Source: Undibacterium umbellatum
Lineage (GTDB): Bacteria; Pseudomonadota; Gammaproteobacteria; Burkholderiales; Burkholderiaceae_D
Reading direction: 5' to 3'
NCBI RefSeq assembly: GCF_014284125.1
Contig: NZ_JACOFX010000001.1
Span: 372,001 to 436,000 of the forward strand
DNA length: 64,000 nt
A program made the translations under genes and the position numbers. Positions 46,277 to 55,524 of this stretch are shown piece by piece (within the stretch, counting starts at the first letter, position 1; the number at the start of each line of letters is the position of its first letter). The notes below the pieces were generated by a model. It had not been told where the DNA came from, did not search any database, and saw nothing but the letters and a program-made list of their open reading frames with translations.

Positions 46277-49200
46277 TTAACGATTACCGGCAAAAGCCAA
46301 TTGAGTCGCTGCAATCTTGCTACCTTCTTCTGCCTGAACCGGAGCAGAGTCAGCGGGAATAGCTAATTCATAACTCATGTGCAAGCCAGTGTCCACTTTT
46401 TGCACTGGTGCCACTTGTTCCAGGACTGCTGTTTTTTGGGGGACTGCGCGCGAAGCAGCAGTGCCATTCAAGGCAAAATTATTGAAACCAGCAAAACCTG
46501 CAATACCAGCACACAGCAATAAACCTGCGATAACTGATGGACGAAGACGGAAGCGTTTTTGTACGTCGCCCTGCTGAAGTGATGCATCATAGGCCACACT
46601 GACTGGTGCTGCTGCCAACATTTGCTCAACCTGTTGACGCCATTCTTCTGATGTTTGCCTATTGCTAAGTAGTTTACTGATCAGCGCTTGAGCAAGTTGC
46701 TCAGCTTCCTGATGTTCCGCTTCCAGCGTTTGTTTTGCCATTTCTGCCTCAGCTTGCAACTCTTCTTGCTGCTGCTGAATTAGCAGCCTGTTTTGATCCT
46801 GCCACTCTCTGGCAGATGCCAAAGCTTGTTCAATGAAGGCTTGAGCAGCAGCTTGTTGCTCAGAACGTGTTTGCAGCATGGCTTGCAGTTCCGCTTCGTC
46901 GGCAGCTTGTTTTTCCAGTTGTGCTTGCAAGGCCGTTTCATCGGCAATGCGTTTGGCTGCCACATCTGCCAGTGCTTGTTGTTTTTGCTGAGTTTGTGTT
47001 TCAACAGCGCTCAATTGCTGTTGCAGCTCCTTTCGCAATGCTGCTTCGAGGGACAATTGTTCTTCCAGTTTGGCTTTCAAGGCACTTTGCTCTTCCATAC
47101 GTTTGGCGATAGCTGCGTTGAGCACCTGCTCTTTTTCCAGGCGTTGTGCTTCGGCAGCCTCCAGCTTGGATGCCAGTTCAGCCTGCAACACAGCTTCCAC
47201 TGCCAGAGCTTGCTCCGCTTGCTTGAGCATGGCATTTTCTTTCTCGACACGCTTAGCAAAGCTTGCGGCGAGCGCTTGCTCTTTTTCCAGTCTTTGTGTT
47301 TCAGCAACTTGAAGTTTGAATGCAAATTGGGCCTTCAATTCGGCCTCTGCAGCCAATGCTTGCTCGGCTTGGGCCAGCAGTGCATTTTCCTCATCAACAC
47401 GGGCAGCGATAGCTGCAGCCAGAGCTTGTTCTTTTTCCAGCCGCTGCGCCTCCAGGGTTTCAAGCTGGCTTTCTTCCAATAATTTGGCGCGCAGTTCTGG
47501 CAATGATTGTTCATCGGCAGCGATTTGCAGGGCTGTTGCTTCTGCAATTTCTCGTTCCAGCGCCAGTTTTTCTTGTTCCAGTGCGTTAGCGACCAGCAGT
47601 TGTTCTGCGCGTTGTTTGCTTTGTTCAGCGAGTTCTGATTCCAGACGTACGCGTTCTTCTGTCGCCGTCATGACCAGACGTTCGGCTTCCATTTTTTCTT
47701 CAATGAGGCGCAAGGCATCCTGTGTCATTTGCAGGCTATCCATCTCCATCTGTTTTTGTTGCTGGATGGTGATGATCTCACGCTGTGCCAGTTCTGCGCG
47801 TTGCTGTTCTGCTTGTTGCAGGATAAACAATTCTTCTGCGCGAGTCTGTGCTGCTTCAGTGGCTTGTTGTTCGGATATTGCCAGTGCATTTGCCAGCTCA
47901 GTTGCTTCTTTTTCGCTTTGCAGTCTGGCCTGGATGGCAACATTGGCATCTTGCTCGGCATTAGCACGGATTTCACACAGGCTCAGGTATTCTTGCTCAG
48001 CCAGTTTGCGCTGTTCAGCTTCTTGCGCTGCTTTTTGTTCGGCAGCCAATTTTTGCTGCACCAGGCTCAATGCTTCAAGTTCGCTGGAGGCGCGCTGGTT
48101 TTCAGTCATCGTCAGAGCTTCTGCTTCGCGCAATCTGGTTTCTGTCGCTTCTGCTGCCAGACGCTGTGCTTCTGCATGTTCTGCAGAACGGGCCAGCAAA
48201 GCTTGTTCTGCATTGGCAAGGCGCAATGTTGCTTCCAGCGCTTCTTGTTCTTTATAGGCGCGTTCGCTTGCGGCTTCTGCAAATTCACGTTCTATGGACA
48301 GCTTGGCTTGCAGGGTGATTTCTGCTGATTCCTCCTGCTCCAGCTTAGTTTTCAGTTCGGCGCTGATTTGTTGTTCAACAGCGATTTTTTCCTGGCTGGC
48401 GCGGCTCAGCTCCAGCAACAAGGCGGTTTTTTCTTCGAGTGCAACAGCTGCCTGGCGTTTGATCAGTGCTTCCTGAGCTGCTTGTGCCAGCCATTGCTTT
48501 TCGGTTTCGTTGAATTTTTCTGCCAGTTCGCGTGCTTGTGCTTCAGCAGCGTGGCGCTCAGCAATCAACTTGTGCTGCGCTTGTTCTGCCACCAGGCGCG
48601 CTTCTGCCTCTGCTGTCGCTGCCAACTCAGCCTGTTGTTTGGCAGTCAGGCTTTCCAGTACCGCCTGTTCAGCAGCGACACGTTGTTGTTGTGCAACCAG
48701 CAATGCTTGCTCTTGTTGAAGACGTTGTGCCAGCAACTCAGCCATCAGGCTTTGTGCATCGGCATGGGCGGCCAGTTCCTGGAACAGGGCTTTTTCTGAT
48801 GCCAGTGTAGCCTCAGTTGCGGCACGGATGACTTTTTCTGCGCGGGCACGGGCTTCAGCAAATTGCTGTGCTTCTGCCTCGCTGGACAAGCGACTTTGCA
48901 CGTCTCCGTGTGCCTCTTGTTCAGCCTGCAATCTGGCTGCCGTGGTATCCAGCAAGGCCTGATCATTAGCCAGACGTTGTTGCAAGACAGCGTCAAGTTC
49001 AGCAACTTTTTTGTTCTTTTCAATGACCAGCTCATGCGCTTTATGCTGACTGGCAGCATAGGCTTGCGCCTGGATTTGCAATGCTTGTTCAGCTTGCAGT
49101 TTGGCGGCTGCCAACTCATTGGCTTCTTGCTCTGCCCTGGCCCTGACGGCTGCGGCTTGTGCATGTTGCTGTTCTGCTTTTGCTCTGGCAGTAGCCGCTT

Positions 49201-51997
49201 CTGTAGCGATTTTTTCTGATGCCAGTTTTTCTGCTGCTGCTTTTGCTTCCAGTTCAGCAGCGTCTGCTTTCTGTTTTTCCAGTCTGGCTTGTTCTTCCAG
49301 CGCCTGGGCTGCCTGTTGCTGAGACTTCGCTTTTCCTTGTTCAAGCTGCGCCAACTGGGTTGCAGCTTTTACCCTTGCTGCAGCGGCGGTTGCTGCTTGC
49401 TGTTCAGCCTTGGCTTGTTGATTGTTTTGTTCCAGCAGTTTTTTCTCTTCTGCTAATTTGCTTTCCATGGCAACACGCAAAGCTTGTTCAGATTGCAGAC
49501 GGGCCAGATGCTGGTCGCGTTGCTCTTGCTCTACAGATGCCTTGGCTTGCAATTCTGCTGTCAGGCGTTTTTCTGCTTCCAGTTTTTGCTGGACCAGGTT
49601 CAAGGCTTTTTGTTCGGACTCTGCACGCAAGCGCAAGGTCTTGCCGAGTTCTTCAGCTTCAACGGCCTTGGTTTGTGCCAGTACCGCAGATTGTTTTTGC
49701 AGATCTGCATGTTCCTGCATTTTTTGCAGACGTATTTGTTCTGCAGCGATCATGGCCTGACGCGCTGCACGGGCTTCTGCCTCTTGTTGCTGGCGTGCGT
49801 TCAAAACATCGGTATGTTCGCGGTCAGCGTGGGCGCGGGCGATGACTTGCTCTGCGGCTGATTTTTCTGCTTCCAGTTTTTCTTGGGCAGCTCTGGCAGC
49901 TTGCTTTTCTGCTTCCAGATGCATTTGTTCTGCGCGTGCCATTTCTGTGGCTTGATGGCTTATCAGCAAAGCGACTTTAGCTGCCTTGCATTGGGCATCT
50001 TTTTGCAGTTCTGTTTGTTCGAGAGCAGTTTTTTCCGCATCCAGTGTAGCTTCCAGCGCCAGTCTTTCTTCGCGTTCAGCTTGCTCTCTGGCAGTGGCAA
50101 TTGCCTTGGCCTCTTCTTCGGCGCGCAGCCTGGCTTCAGCTTCTTGCTGAGCGGCTTGTTCGAGTTGCAGTTTTTCCTGGGTCGCCTTCAGCACTTGTTG
50201 CACTGCATTGGCACGGCGACGCTCTGTCTGTAATTTTTCTTCCTGAAGTTCCATCGCTTTCACCTCGTCATTAGTGCGTTGCTGTTGGACGCGCAGAAGT
50301 TCGCTGGCATCTTGGTTTTTTCTGGCAGCGGCTGCGGCCATTTTTTGCTGCAATTCCACCTGCTCCATGGTTTTTTCCAGGTTCAGTTTTTCTGCCACGC
50401 ATTCAGATTCCTGGGCTATACGACGTGCATGTTCTGCCTGCTCTTGCATGCGCAAGAGTTCTGCATGGGACAATTCAGCCTTAGCCATAGCTTCGGCTTC
50501 TTCTGTCATTTTGCGTTCGGCAGTCAATTTTTCTTGCAACGCAGCTGCGGCTTTTTGCTCTGCTGCTGCGCGCAATTTTTCAGCCATCATCAGTTCCTGG
50601 GCTTTTTTGGCTTTGTCAGCGGCTGCCAGGTTGGCGCGTTTCAGCAATTCAGCCTGAAAAGCGCTGGCACTCAGGGCTTGTTGTTCAGAATCAGCTTTTT
50701 CACGGGCATCTTGTACAGCTTGCTTTTCGATTTCCAGGCGCTCTTTAGCCAGTGTGGCGGCACGCTGTTCTTCGACAACACGTTGACGGGCATTGTCGGC
50801 AGCTTCCTGCTCTGCCAGACGGCGTTGACGGGCCTCTTCTGCCAATGCAGCTTCTGCAGCCTGTCTTGCCCTTGCTTGCAGGTCGGCTTGCTGCTCGTTT
50901 TCTATGCGCGTCATAGCAGTTGATTGCAGTTCGCGCTCTGCGCGTATGCGTGACTCGGTCACCATGCGGATTTTGTCTTCTGCTTCGCGACGGGCCTGTG
51001 CGGTGGCCGCAGCTATTTTTTCTGCCTGTTCGCGTTTATTAGCAGCGATGCGCAAGTCTTCTTCTGACTGCATGCGCAACTGTATGGCTTCTGCTGCTCT
51101 TCTTTCCGACTCCATTCTGGCCTGTGCAATTGCCTCTTGACCTTGCTCCAAAGCAACTCGTGCCAACGCATCTTCACGGGCGCGCAACTCTACTGGGGCG
51201 CGGTTGATAGCATATTCCAGCGCCATGGCTTCTGCCTGGTCGCGTTCTTTGCTGATTTGCAGGGATTCGCTGCGGACTTTGGCCAGCATTTCTGCAGTTT
51301 CGCGGGCTTCACGGTCGCGTTTTTCGCGTTCGCGTGCCAGTTCGGTGATACGCGCGTCAGCGCGGGCGCGTTCTTCTGCCTGTTGGCGGGCAGATTGTGA
51401 AGCGGCAAAGCGTTCTGCTGCCCAGTTGCGGGCATTGGCAGTTTGAGTAGCGAGCTTTTCTGCTTCTGCATGGGCTTGCGATGCCAGTTCTGACTCTGCT
51501 TTGAACTGGTGTTCAGCTTTTTCTATGGCTTGTTGTTCCAGTTTGGCGCGCTGCTCTGATTGTTCACGGGCCCGTGACTCTATCAGTGTGCGTTCTTGCA
51601 GATTCCTGGTTTCTTCAGCAGTGGCGGCGATTCTAGCCTCACTGGCGGCACGGGACTGGCGCTCTGCCATCAGTTTTGCCTGGGTGCCAGAGACAGCTTC
51701 TTGTTCCAGTGCCAGTTTGCGCTGTGCCAGTTCGGCGGATTCTGCTTCTGCCTGCGCTCTGGTTTCTGCCAATATCCTGGCTTGCGATTCTGCTTTGAAC
51801 CTGGTTTCGGCTGCTACGGTGGCTCTGGCTTCTGCCTCCACTCGTGCGATGGCTTCACGAATACCTTTCACATCGATGCGGGTATTGGACTCAATTGCCT
51901 CTTCTGGTGGCAAATAATTGTCCTTGCGGTCGCCATGGCGATCGAGGGAGTAGTCTCCCAGAGATAATTTATTTAACAACGCCTGATTGCTGTCCAT
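46277..51997 (-). CDS. Giant coiled-coil protein with C-terminal membrane anchor
   Basis: A 1906-residue protein. AGGAG lies seven bases before the chosen ATG at 51997; earlier ATGs read through that site. After about 65 N-terminal residues (LSLGDYSLDRHGD, LPPEEAIE), residues about 65-1800 are almost unbroken Ala, Glu, Gln, Lys, Arg and Leu with very few Gly, Pro or aromatic residues. This predicts a very long alpha-helical coiled coil. Only a few cysteines occur. The final part has a basic RFRLR and one hydrophobic segment (about 1817-1838, SVIAGLLLCAGIAGFAGF), then about 68 residues that would be periplasmic. Near the C-terminus a 50-residue unit repeats four times. I do not recognise the family; a structural or scaffold role is inference. 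Confidence 0.85.
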   Translation of the reverse strand: MDSNQALLNKLSLGDYSLDRHGDRKDNYLPPEEAIESNTRIDVKGIREAIARVEAEARATVAAETRFKAESQARILAETRAQAEAESAELAQRKLALEQEAVSGTQAKLMAERQSRAASEARIAATAEETRNLQERTLIESRAREQSEQRAKLEQQAIEKAEHQFKAESELASQAHAEAEKLATQTANARNWAAERFAASQSARQQAEERARADARITELAREREKRDREARETAEMLAKVRSESLQISKERDQAEAMALEYAINRAPVELRAREDALARVALEQGQEAIAQARMESERRAAEAIQLRMQSEEDLRIAANKREQAEKIAAATAQARREAEDKIRMVTESRIRAERELQSTAMTRIENEQQADLQARARQAAEAALAEEARQRRLAEQEAADNARQRVVEEQRAATLAKERLEIEKQAVQDAREKADSEQQALSASAFQAELLKRANLAAADKAKKAQELMMAEKLRAAAEQKAAAALQEKLTAERKMTEEAEAMAKAELSHAELLRMQEQAEHARRIAQESECVAEKLNLEKTMEQVELQQKMAAAAARKNQDASELLRVQQQRTNDEVKAMELQEEKLQTERRRANAVQQVLKATQEKLQLEQAAQQEAEARLRAEEEAKAIATAREQAEREERLALEATLDAEKTALEQTELQKDAQCKAAKVALLISHQATEMARAEQMHLEAEKQAARAAQEKLEAEKSAAEQVIARAHADREHTDVLNARQQQEAEARAARQAMIAAEQIRLQKMQEHADLQKQSAVLAQTKAVEAEELGKTLRLRAESEQKALNLVQQKLEAEKRLTAELQAKASVEQEQRDQHLARLQSEQALRVAMESKLAEEKKLLEQNNQQAKAEQQAATAAAARVKAATQLAQLEQGKAKSQQQAAQALEEQARLEKQKADAAELEAKAAAEKLASEKIATEAATARAKAEQQHAQAAAVRARAEQEANELAAAKLQAEQALQIQAQAYAASQHKAHELVIEKNKKVAELDAVLQQRLANDQALLDTTAARLQAEQEAHGDVQSRLSSEAEAQQFAEARARAEKVIRAATEATLASEKALFQELAAHADAQSLMAELLAQRLQQEQALLVAQQQRVAAEQAVLESLTAKQQAELAATAEAEARLVAEQAQHKLIAERHAAEAQARELAEKFNETEKQWLAQAAQEALIKRQAAVALEEKTALLLELSRASQEKIAVEQQISAELKTKLEQEESAEITLQAKLSIEREFAEAASERAYKEQEALEATLRLANAEQALLARSAEHAEAQRLAAEATETRLREAEALTMTENQRASSELEALSLVQQKLAAEQKAAQEAEQRKLAEQEYLSLCEIRANAEQDANVAIQARLQSEKEATELANALAISEQQATEAAQTRAEELFILQQAEQQRAELAQREIITIQQQKQMEMDSLQMTQDALRLIEEKMEAERLVMTATEERVRLESELAEQSKQRAEQLLVANALEQEKLALEREIAEATALQIAADEQSLPELRAKLLEESQLETLEAQRLEKEQALAAAIAARVDEENALLAQAEQALAAEAELKAQFAFKLQVAETQRLEKEQALAASFAKRVEKENAMLKQAEQALAVEAVLQAELASKLEAAEAQRLEKEQVLNAAIAKRMEEQSALKAKLEEQLSLEAALRKELQQQLSAVETQTQQKQQALADVAAKRIADETALQAQLEKQAADEAELQAMLQTRSEQQAAAQAFIEQALASAREWQDQNRLLIQQQQEELQAEAEMAKQTLEAEHQEAEQLAQALISKLLSNRQTSEEWRQQVEQMLAAAPVSVAYDASLQQGDVQKRFRLRPSVIAGLLLCAGIAGFAGFNNFALNGTAASRAVPQKTAVLEQVAPVQKVDTGLHMSYELAIPADSAPVQAEEGSKIAATQLAFAGNR
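46853..47452 (-). repeat. Four tandem 150-bp repeats inside the coiled-coil gene
   Basis: Read on the minus strand, units begin near 47452, 47302, 47152 and 47002. Each encodes 50 residues starting with (E)AQRLEKEQALAAAIA-like sequence. The first three match closely (RLEKEQ conserved) and the fourth (TQQKQQALADVAAKR) has diverged. Fifty residues can be split as two 25-residue (7+7+11) blocks, as in coiled coils that mix heptads and hendecads. The exact end of unit four is uncertain. Confidence 0.7.
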
Positions 51998-52202
51998 TTC
52001 TGCACTCCTGATCTGATAGTCGTTCACCGTCATTGCGGGCCCTGCCATGCCGGAACTTCTTATACTGAATTATCAATCAAGAAAAATTTGATGATGGCTG
52101 GAGCAGAAGTGGAAAAACACCTCAATTCCTGATTTATCCGTTTCCCTTAATGCTGGCTGGGACGTAAAATAGCGGTCAACTCAACATTGCCGGAGAATTA
52201 CC

Positions 52203-52835
52203 TTGAACGAACTCGTTACCGAAATCAGACACCCACTGGTGCAACACAAGCTGACACTGATGCGCAGCAAGGACACGCCTACGGATAATTTCCGCCGCCT
52301 GCTGCGTGAAATCAGCCAGATGCTGGCCTATGAAGTCACCCGTGACCTGCCTATTGAACTGGTGAAGATTGAAACGCCGATCACGACGATAGACGCGCCC
52401 ACCATCAGCGGCAAAAAATTGTGCGTGATCTCTGTCTTGCGCGCTGGAAATGGTATTCTGGATGGCATGCTGGATTTGCTGCCAAATGCCCGCGTAGGCC
52501 ATATCGGCCTGTACCGTGACCCAGAAACACTGGAACCTGTCGAGTATTACTTTAAAGTGCCTGAAGATATCGCTGACCGACTGGTAATCGTGGTTGACCC
52601 TATGCTGGCAACTGGCAACTCAGCCGCCGCAGCCATCACCCGCCTGAAGCTGCGTGGCGCTACGACGATAAAATTCGTGTGCCTGTTGGCCGCACCTGAA
52701 GGCATCAAGGTCATGAACGCTGCCCATCCTGACGTACCTATCGTCACTGCGTCTATCGATGATCATCTGAATGAACACGGTTATATCGTGCCTGGCCTGG
52801 GCGATGCGGGTGACCGTTTGTTTGGCACCAAGTAA
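52203..52835 (+). CDS. upp: Uracil phosphoribosyltransferase
   Basis: Salvages uracil with PRPP to UMP. The 210-residue protein has the PRPP-binding block [15 protein letters not shown], the early [12 protein letters not shown] segment, and the C-terminal [16 protein letters not shown] uracil-binding loop. The start is TTG at 52203, preceded by GGAG. No uracil permease is adjacent. It diverges from the giant coiled-coil gene across 205 bases. Confidence 0.96.
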   Translation: MNELVTEIRHPLVQHKLTLMRSKDTPTDNFRRLLREISQMLAYEVTRDLPIELVKIETPITTIDAPTISGKKLCVISVLRAGNGILDGMLDLLPNARVGHIGLYRDPETLEPVEYYFKVPEDIADRLVIVVDPMLATGNSAAAAITRLKLRGATTIKFVCLLAAPEGIKVMNAAHPDVPIVTASIDDHLNEHGYIVPGLGDAGDRLFGTK

Positions 52836-52878
52836 TCGCTTTATATTAATAGTTTATAGTTTTTGAAGAACTTCACTG

Positions 52879-54045
52879 ATGACGACCGTTGCCCGCTTCG
52901 TACCTGAATCCAAATTGCCCGAAGTGGGCACCACCATCTTCTCAGTGATGTCTGCACTGGCAGCCGATAAAAAAGCGGTCAATCTGGGCCAGGGCTTCCC
53001 TGACTTTAGCTGTGACCCTGCCCTGCCAACCATGGTAACGCAGGCTATGGCGGATAATTACAATCAATATCCCCCCATGCCAGGCATGCCGCAATTACGC
53101 GAGCAGATAGCTGCCAAGATCAAAAGCATCTATGGTCATGCCTATGATGTGAATACTGAAATTACAGTCACAGCTGGTGCCACCCAGGGTATTTTGACGG
53201 TATTACTGGCCTGTGTGCATGTTGGCGATGAGGTCATTGTCATAGAACCAGCGTATGACAGCTACGTACCCAGCATCAAGCTGGCAGGCGGCATACCGGT
53301 ATTTGTCAGCATGGAACTGGGTGCGGATGGCTACACCATCCCCTGGGACAAAGTCAAAGCCAGCATCACGGACAAGACCCGTTTGCTCATGCTGAATTCG
53401 CCACACAACCCGACCGGGTCGGTATTGAGTGTAGTTGATATTGCAGCCTTGACCGACATCGTGCGCGACACCAAAGTCCTGATAGCGTCGGATGAAGTCT
53501 ATGAACACATGGTGTTTGATGGGGGGCGACACGAATCATTGTCGCGCTACCCTGAACTGGCAGAGCGCAGCTTTATCATTTCCAGCTTTGGCAAAACTTA
53601 TCATGTCACTGGTTGGAAGGTCGGTTACGTGACGGCACCGGCAGCGTTGATGGCAGAATTCCGCAAGGTCCATCAGTACAATGTTTTTACCGTCAACACG
53701 CCCATGCAGGTAGGACTGGCGCAGTATATGAACAATCCTGCGCCTTATCTGGAACTGCCGGATTTCTATCAAAAGAAACGCGATCTGTTCAGGACGGGCT
53801 TGGCCAACTCTCGCCTGCGTCTGTTGCCATGTGCTGGCACGTATTTCCAGTCGGTTGATTATTCAGCAGCTTCCAACATGACAGAACTGGACTTTGCCCG
53901 CTGGCTGACGACTGAAATTGGGGTAGCCGCTATTCCCGTATCCGCGTTTTATAAGCAAGGCAAAGAATCGGGCATAGTGCGTTTTTGCTTTGCCAAGCAA
54001 GATGCAACTCTGCAAGACGCTTTGCAGCGCCTGCAGAACATTTAG
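52879..54045 (+). CDS. Methionine-type PLP aminotransferase
   Basis: A 388-residue class I/II aminotransferase. The cofactor lysine is K239 in SSFGKTYHVTGWKVGY, and LNSPHNPTG supplies the usual Asn and Pro contacts. The start LGQGFPDFSC is seen in the YbdL/methionine aminotransferase subgroup, which makes methionine from 4-methylthio-2-oxobutanoate. An alanine or glutamine-phenylpyruvate role is also possible within the group. It follows upp by 43 bases and is convergent with the DUF3999 gene. Confidence 0.88.
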   Translation: MTTVARFVPESKLPEVGTTIFSVMSALAADKKAVNLGQGFPDFSCDPALPTMVTQAMADNYNQYPPMPGMPQLREQIAAKIKSIYGHAYDVNTEITVTAGATQGILTVLLACVHVGDEVIVIEPAYDSYVPSIKLAGGIPVFVSMELGADGYTIPWDKVKASITDKTRLLMLNSPHNPTGSVLSVVDIAALTDIVRDTKVLIASDEVYEHMVFDGGRHESLSRYPELAERSFIISSFGKTYHVTGWKVGYVTAPAALMAEFRKVHQYNVFTVNTPMQVGLAQYMNNPAPYLELPDFYQKKRDLFRTGLANSRLRLLPCAGTYFQSVDYSAASNMTELDFARWLTTEIGVAAIPVSAFYKQGKESGIVRFCFAKQDATLQDALQRLQNI

Positions 54046-54072
54046 CTGCATCAATCTCAAATTTAAGCCAAT

Positions 54073-55524
54073 TCAAGTCTTGGCTTTATCTTCCGAGATG
54101 TTTTTCAATAAAGACCACACCATCCCACCCAGCAAAAGCAAACCAACACCGAGTGCCGCCCATAGCCAGGGCTTATGTTCTTTAGCCGGCACTTTCTCAG
54201 CAGGTTTGCTTGCCACCTGCGGTGCGACATAGTCGGCAATCTCAACACTGGCGATATCTGCCTGCACAGGTTGACTCACATCCATTTTGGGAATCAGGGT
54301 TGTCAGTGGCAATGCTGCGCCCTCTTTGTTTTCGACTCCCCACTGGAGTTGATACGGTGGCTTGCCACGCGCCAGAAACACCAAGCGGCGCGGCAGGCTG
54401 GCGATTTGTATTGCAGGTGCAGTTTTACCCAGCATATTGAAAGGGCCACTGGTTTGCAGGCGCAAGGCTTTATAACTGGCACCATCCATCAACAAGTCGG
54501 GTGACTTTGCTTCACCATTAGGCAGATTGATTTTGTATACCAGACTTTCATTGAGCCAGACACGTCTGTCTTCCTGCACTTGGGCTGCACGCTTTTGATG
54601 TCTCAAGACATGCAAGGGATACAAAGGACTATGTCTGTGATGGTAGGAAGAGACAGGTGCAATTGCAGCCAACTGCCCTAGCACCGTCACATTTGCCAGA
54701 GTATTCACCTCACTCACCAGCAAACGCAAGCTGTCTATAGGCGTATTTTCAGGAAGGGCATAATCACAGTGAGTGCTGCTACAAGCCTGTGCCGCAATTG
54801 GCTTACTCCATTGCAACACCGGCGGCACATACACTTCTTGCTGACTATCGACTGATACACTTTCTATCCACGGGGCGGTGTCTGGATTACTCCAGCGCAA
54901 ACGCAAATACCTTGTAGCGACATGATGCAGCCTGATATCCAGATTTTGCAACAGCGAACCCTGATGCCGCAACTGCACCAATTGTTCGCTACTGAGTGAC
55001 TGCCAGTTTTTCAGGTCATCGCTGCTTTCCAGCGTGAAAGCGAACGTGCCATCTGCGTTGTCGGCGATCTTGAACTTGGCTTGCAATAAACGCCCCTTGA
55101 CCCTACTGACATCCAGTATCCAGGCAGGAACCGGGTTATGTTTACTGATTTGCCAATTCGATAAAGGTGTCAGCGTACCATCCCTGTTTTGCCTGAAGCT
55201 GCTAAAACTGCTGCTTTGTATATCCTTTAAAGGAAAGGCGCTTATTGCATTGCTTTCTAGTTGAGCATTGGTAGTAGCTATATCTGTCCAGGCGAAAGGC
55301 AAAAAAACACCCTCGGCATTGCGTACCCTGAGGTCATGCAAGTCAGGATGCAGGCTGCCTGGATAAATCCTGACAGGTATGTCCAGCAAGAAGTAGGGGC
55401 CAACTCCTTTGGTATCGATGGTGGCATGCAGTACCTGCGGATTGGCGGCTTGCACTGCCAGGACAACGGTCAGGTTTGCTGCTGCCAGCATTGACAATTT
55501 TGCGATTGCACGAATCATACTCAT
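54073..55524 (-). CDS. DUF3999 domain-containing exported protein
   Basis: A 483-residue protein with a signal peptide (cleavage near VLAVQA, residue 26) and a C-terminal membrane helix (about 450-472, LWAALGVGLLLLGGMVWSLL) ending in a short basic tail. The bulk lies in the periplasm and is beta-rich, with discoidin-like blocks (RYLRLRWSN). DUF3999 proteins have no known function. Its ATG overlaps the stop of the upstream DUF2339 gene by four bases (ATGA). The two families are often neighbours, so they probably work as a pair at the inner membrane. Confidence 0.88.
   Translation of the reverse strand: MSMIRAIAKLSMLAAANLTVVLAVQAANPQVLHATIDTKGVGPYFLLDIPVRIYPGSLHPDLHDLRVRNAEGVFLPFAWTDIATTNAQLESNAISAFPLKDIQSSSFSSFRQNRDGTLTPLSNWQISKHNPVPAWILDVSRVKGRLLQAKFKIADNADGTFAFTLESSDDLKNWQSLSSEQLVQLRHQGSLLQNLDIRLHHVATRYLRLRWSNPDTAPWIESVSVDSQQEVYVPPVLQWSKPIAAQACSSTHCDYALPENTPIDSLRLLVSEVNTLANVTVLGQLAAIAPVSSYHHRHSPLYPLHVLRHQKRAAQVQEDRRVWLNESLVYKINLPNGEAKSPDLLMDGASYKALRLQTSGPFNMLGKTAPAIQIASLPRRLVFLARGKPPYQLQWGVENKEGAALPLTTLIPKMDVSQPVQADIASVEIADYVAPQVASKPAEKVPAKEHKPWLWAALGVGLLLLGGMVWSLLKNISEDKAKT

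Noticed and set aside
47316-48257. Long plus-strand open frame rich in Ser, Ala and Cys, antisense to the coiled-coil gene
   Set aside because: The Ala/Glu-rich codons of the real gene leave several other frames open. The product is low-complexity with no start signal or family features. Similar frames at 46793-47482, 47729-48328 and 49219-49845 were rejected for the same reason.
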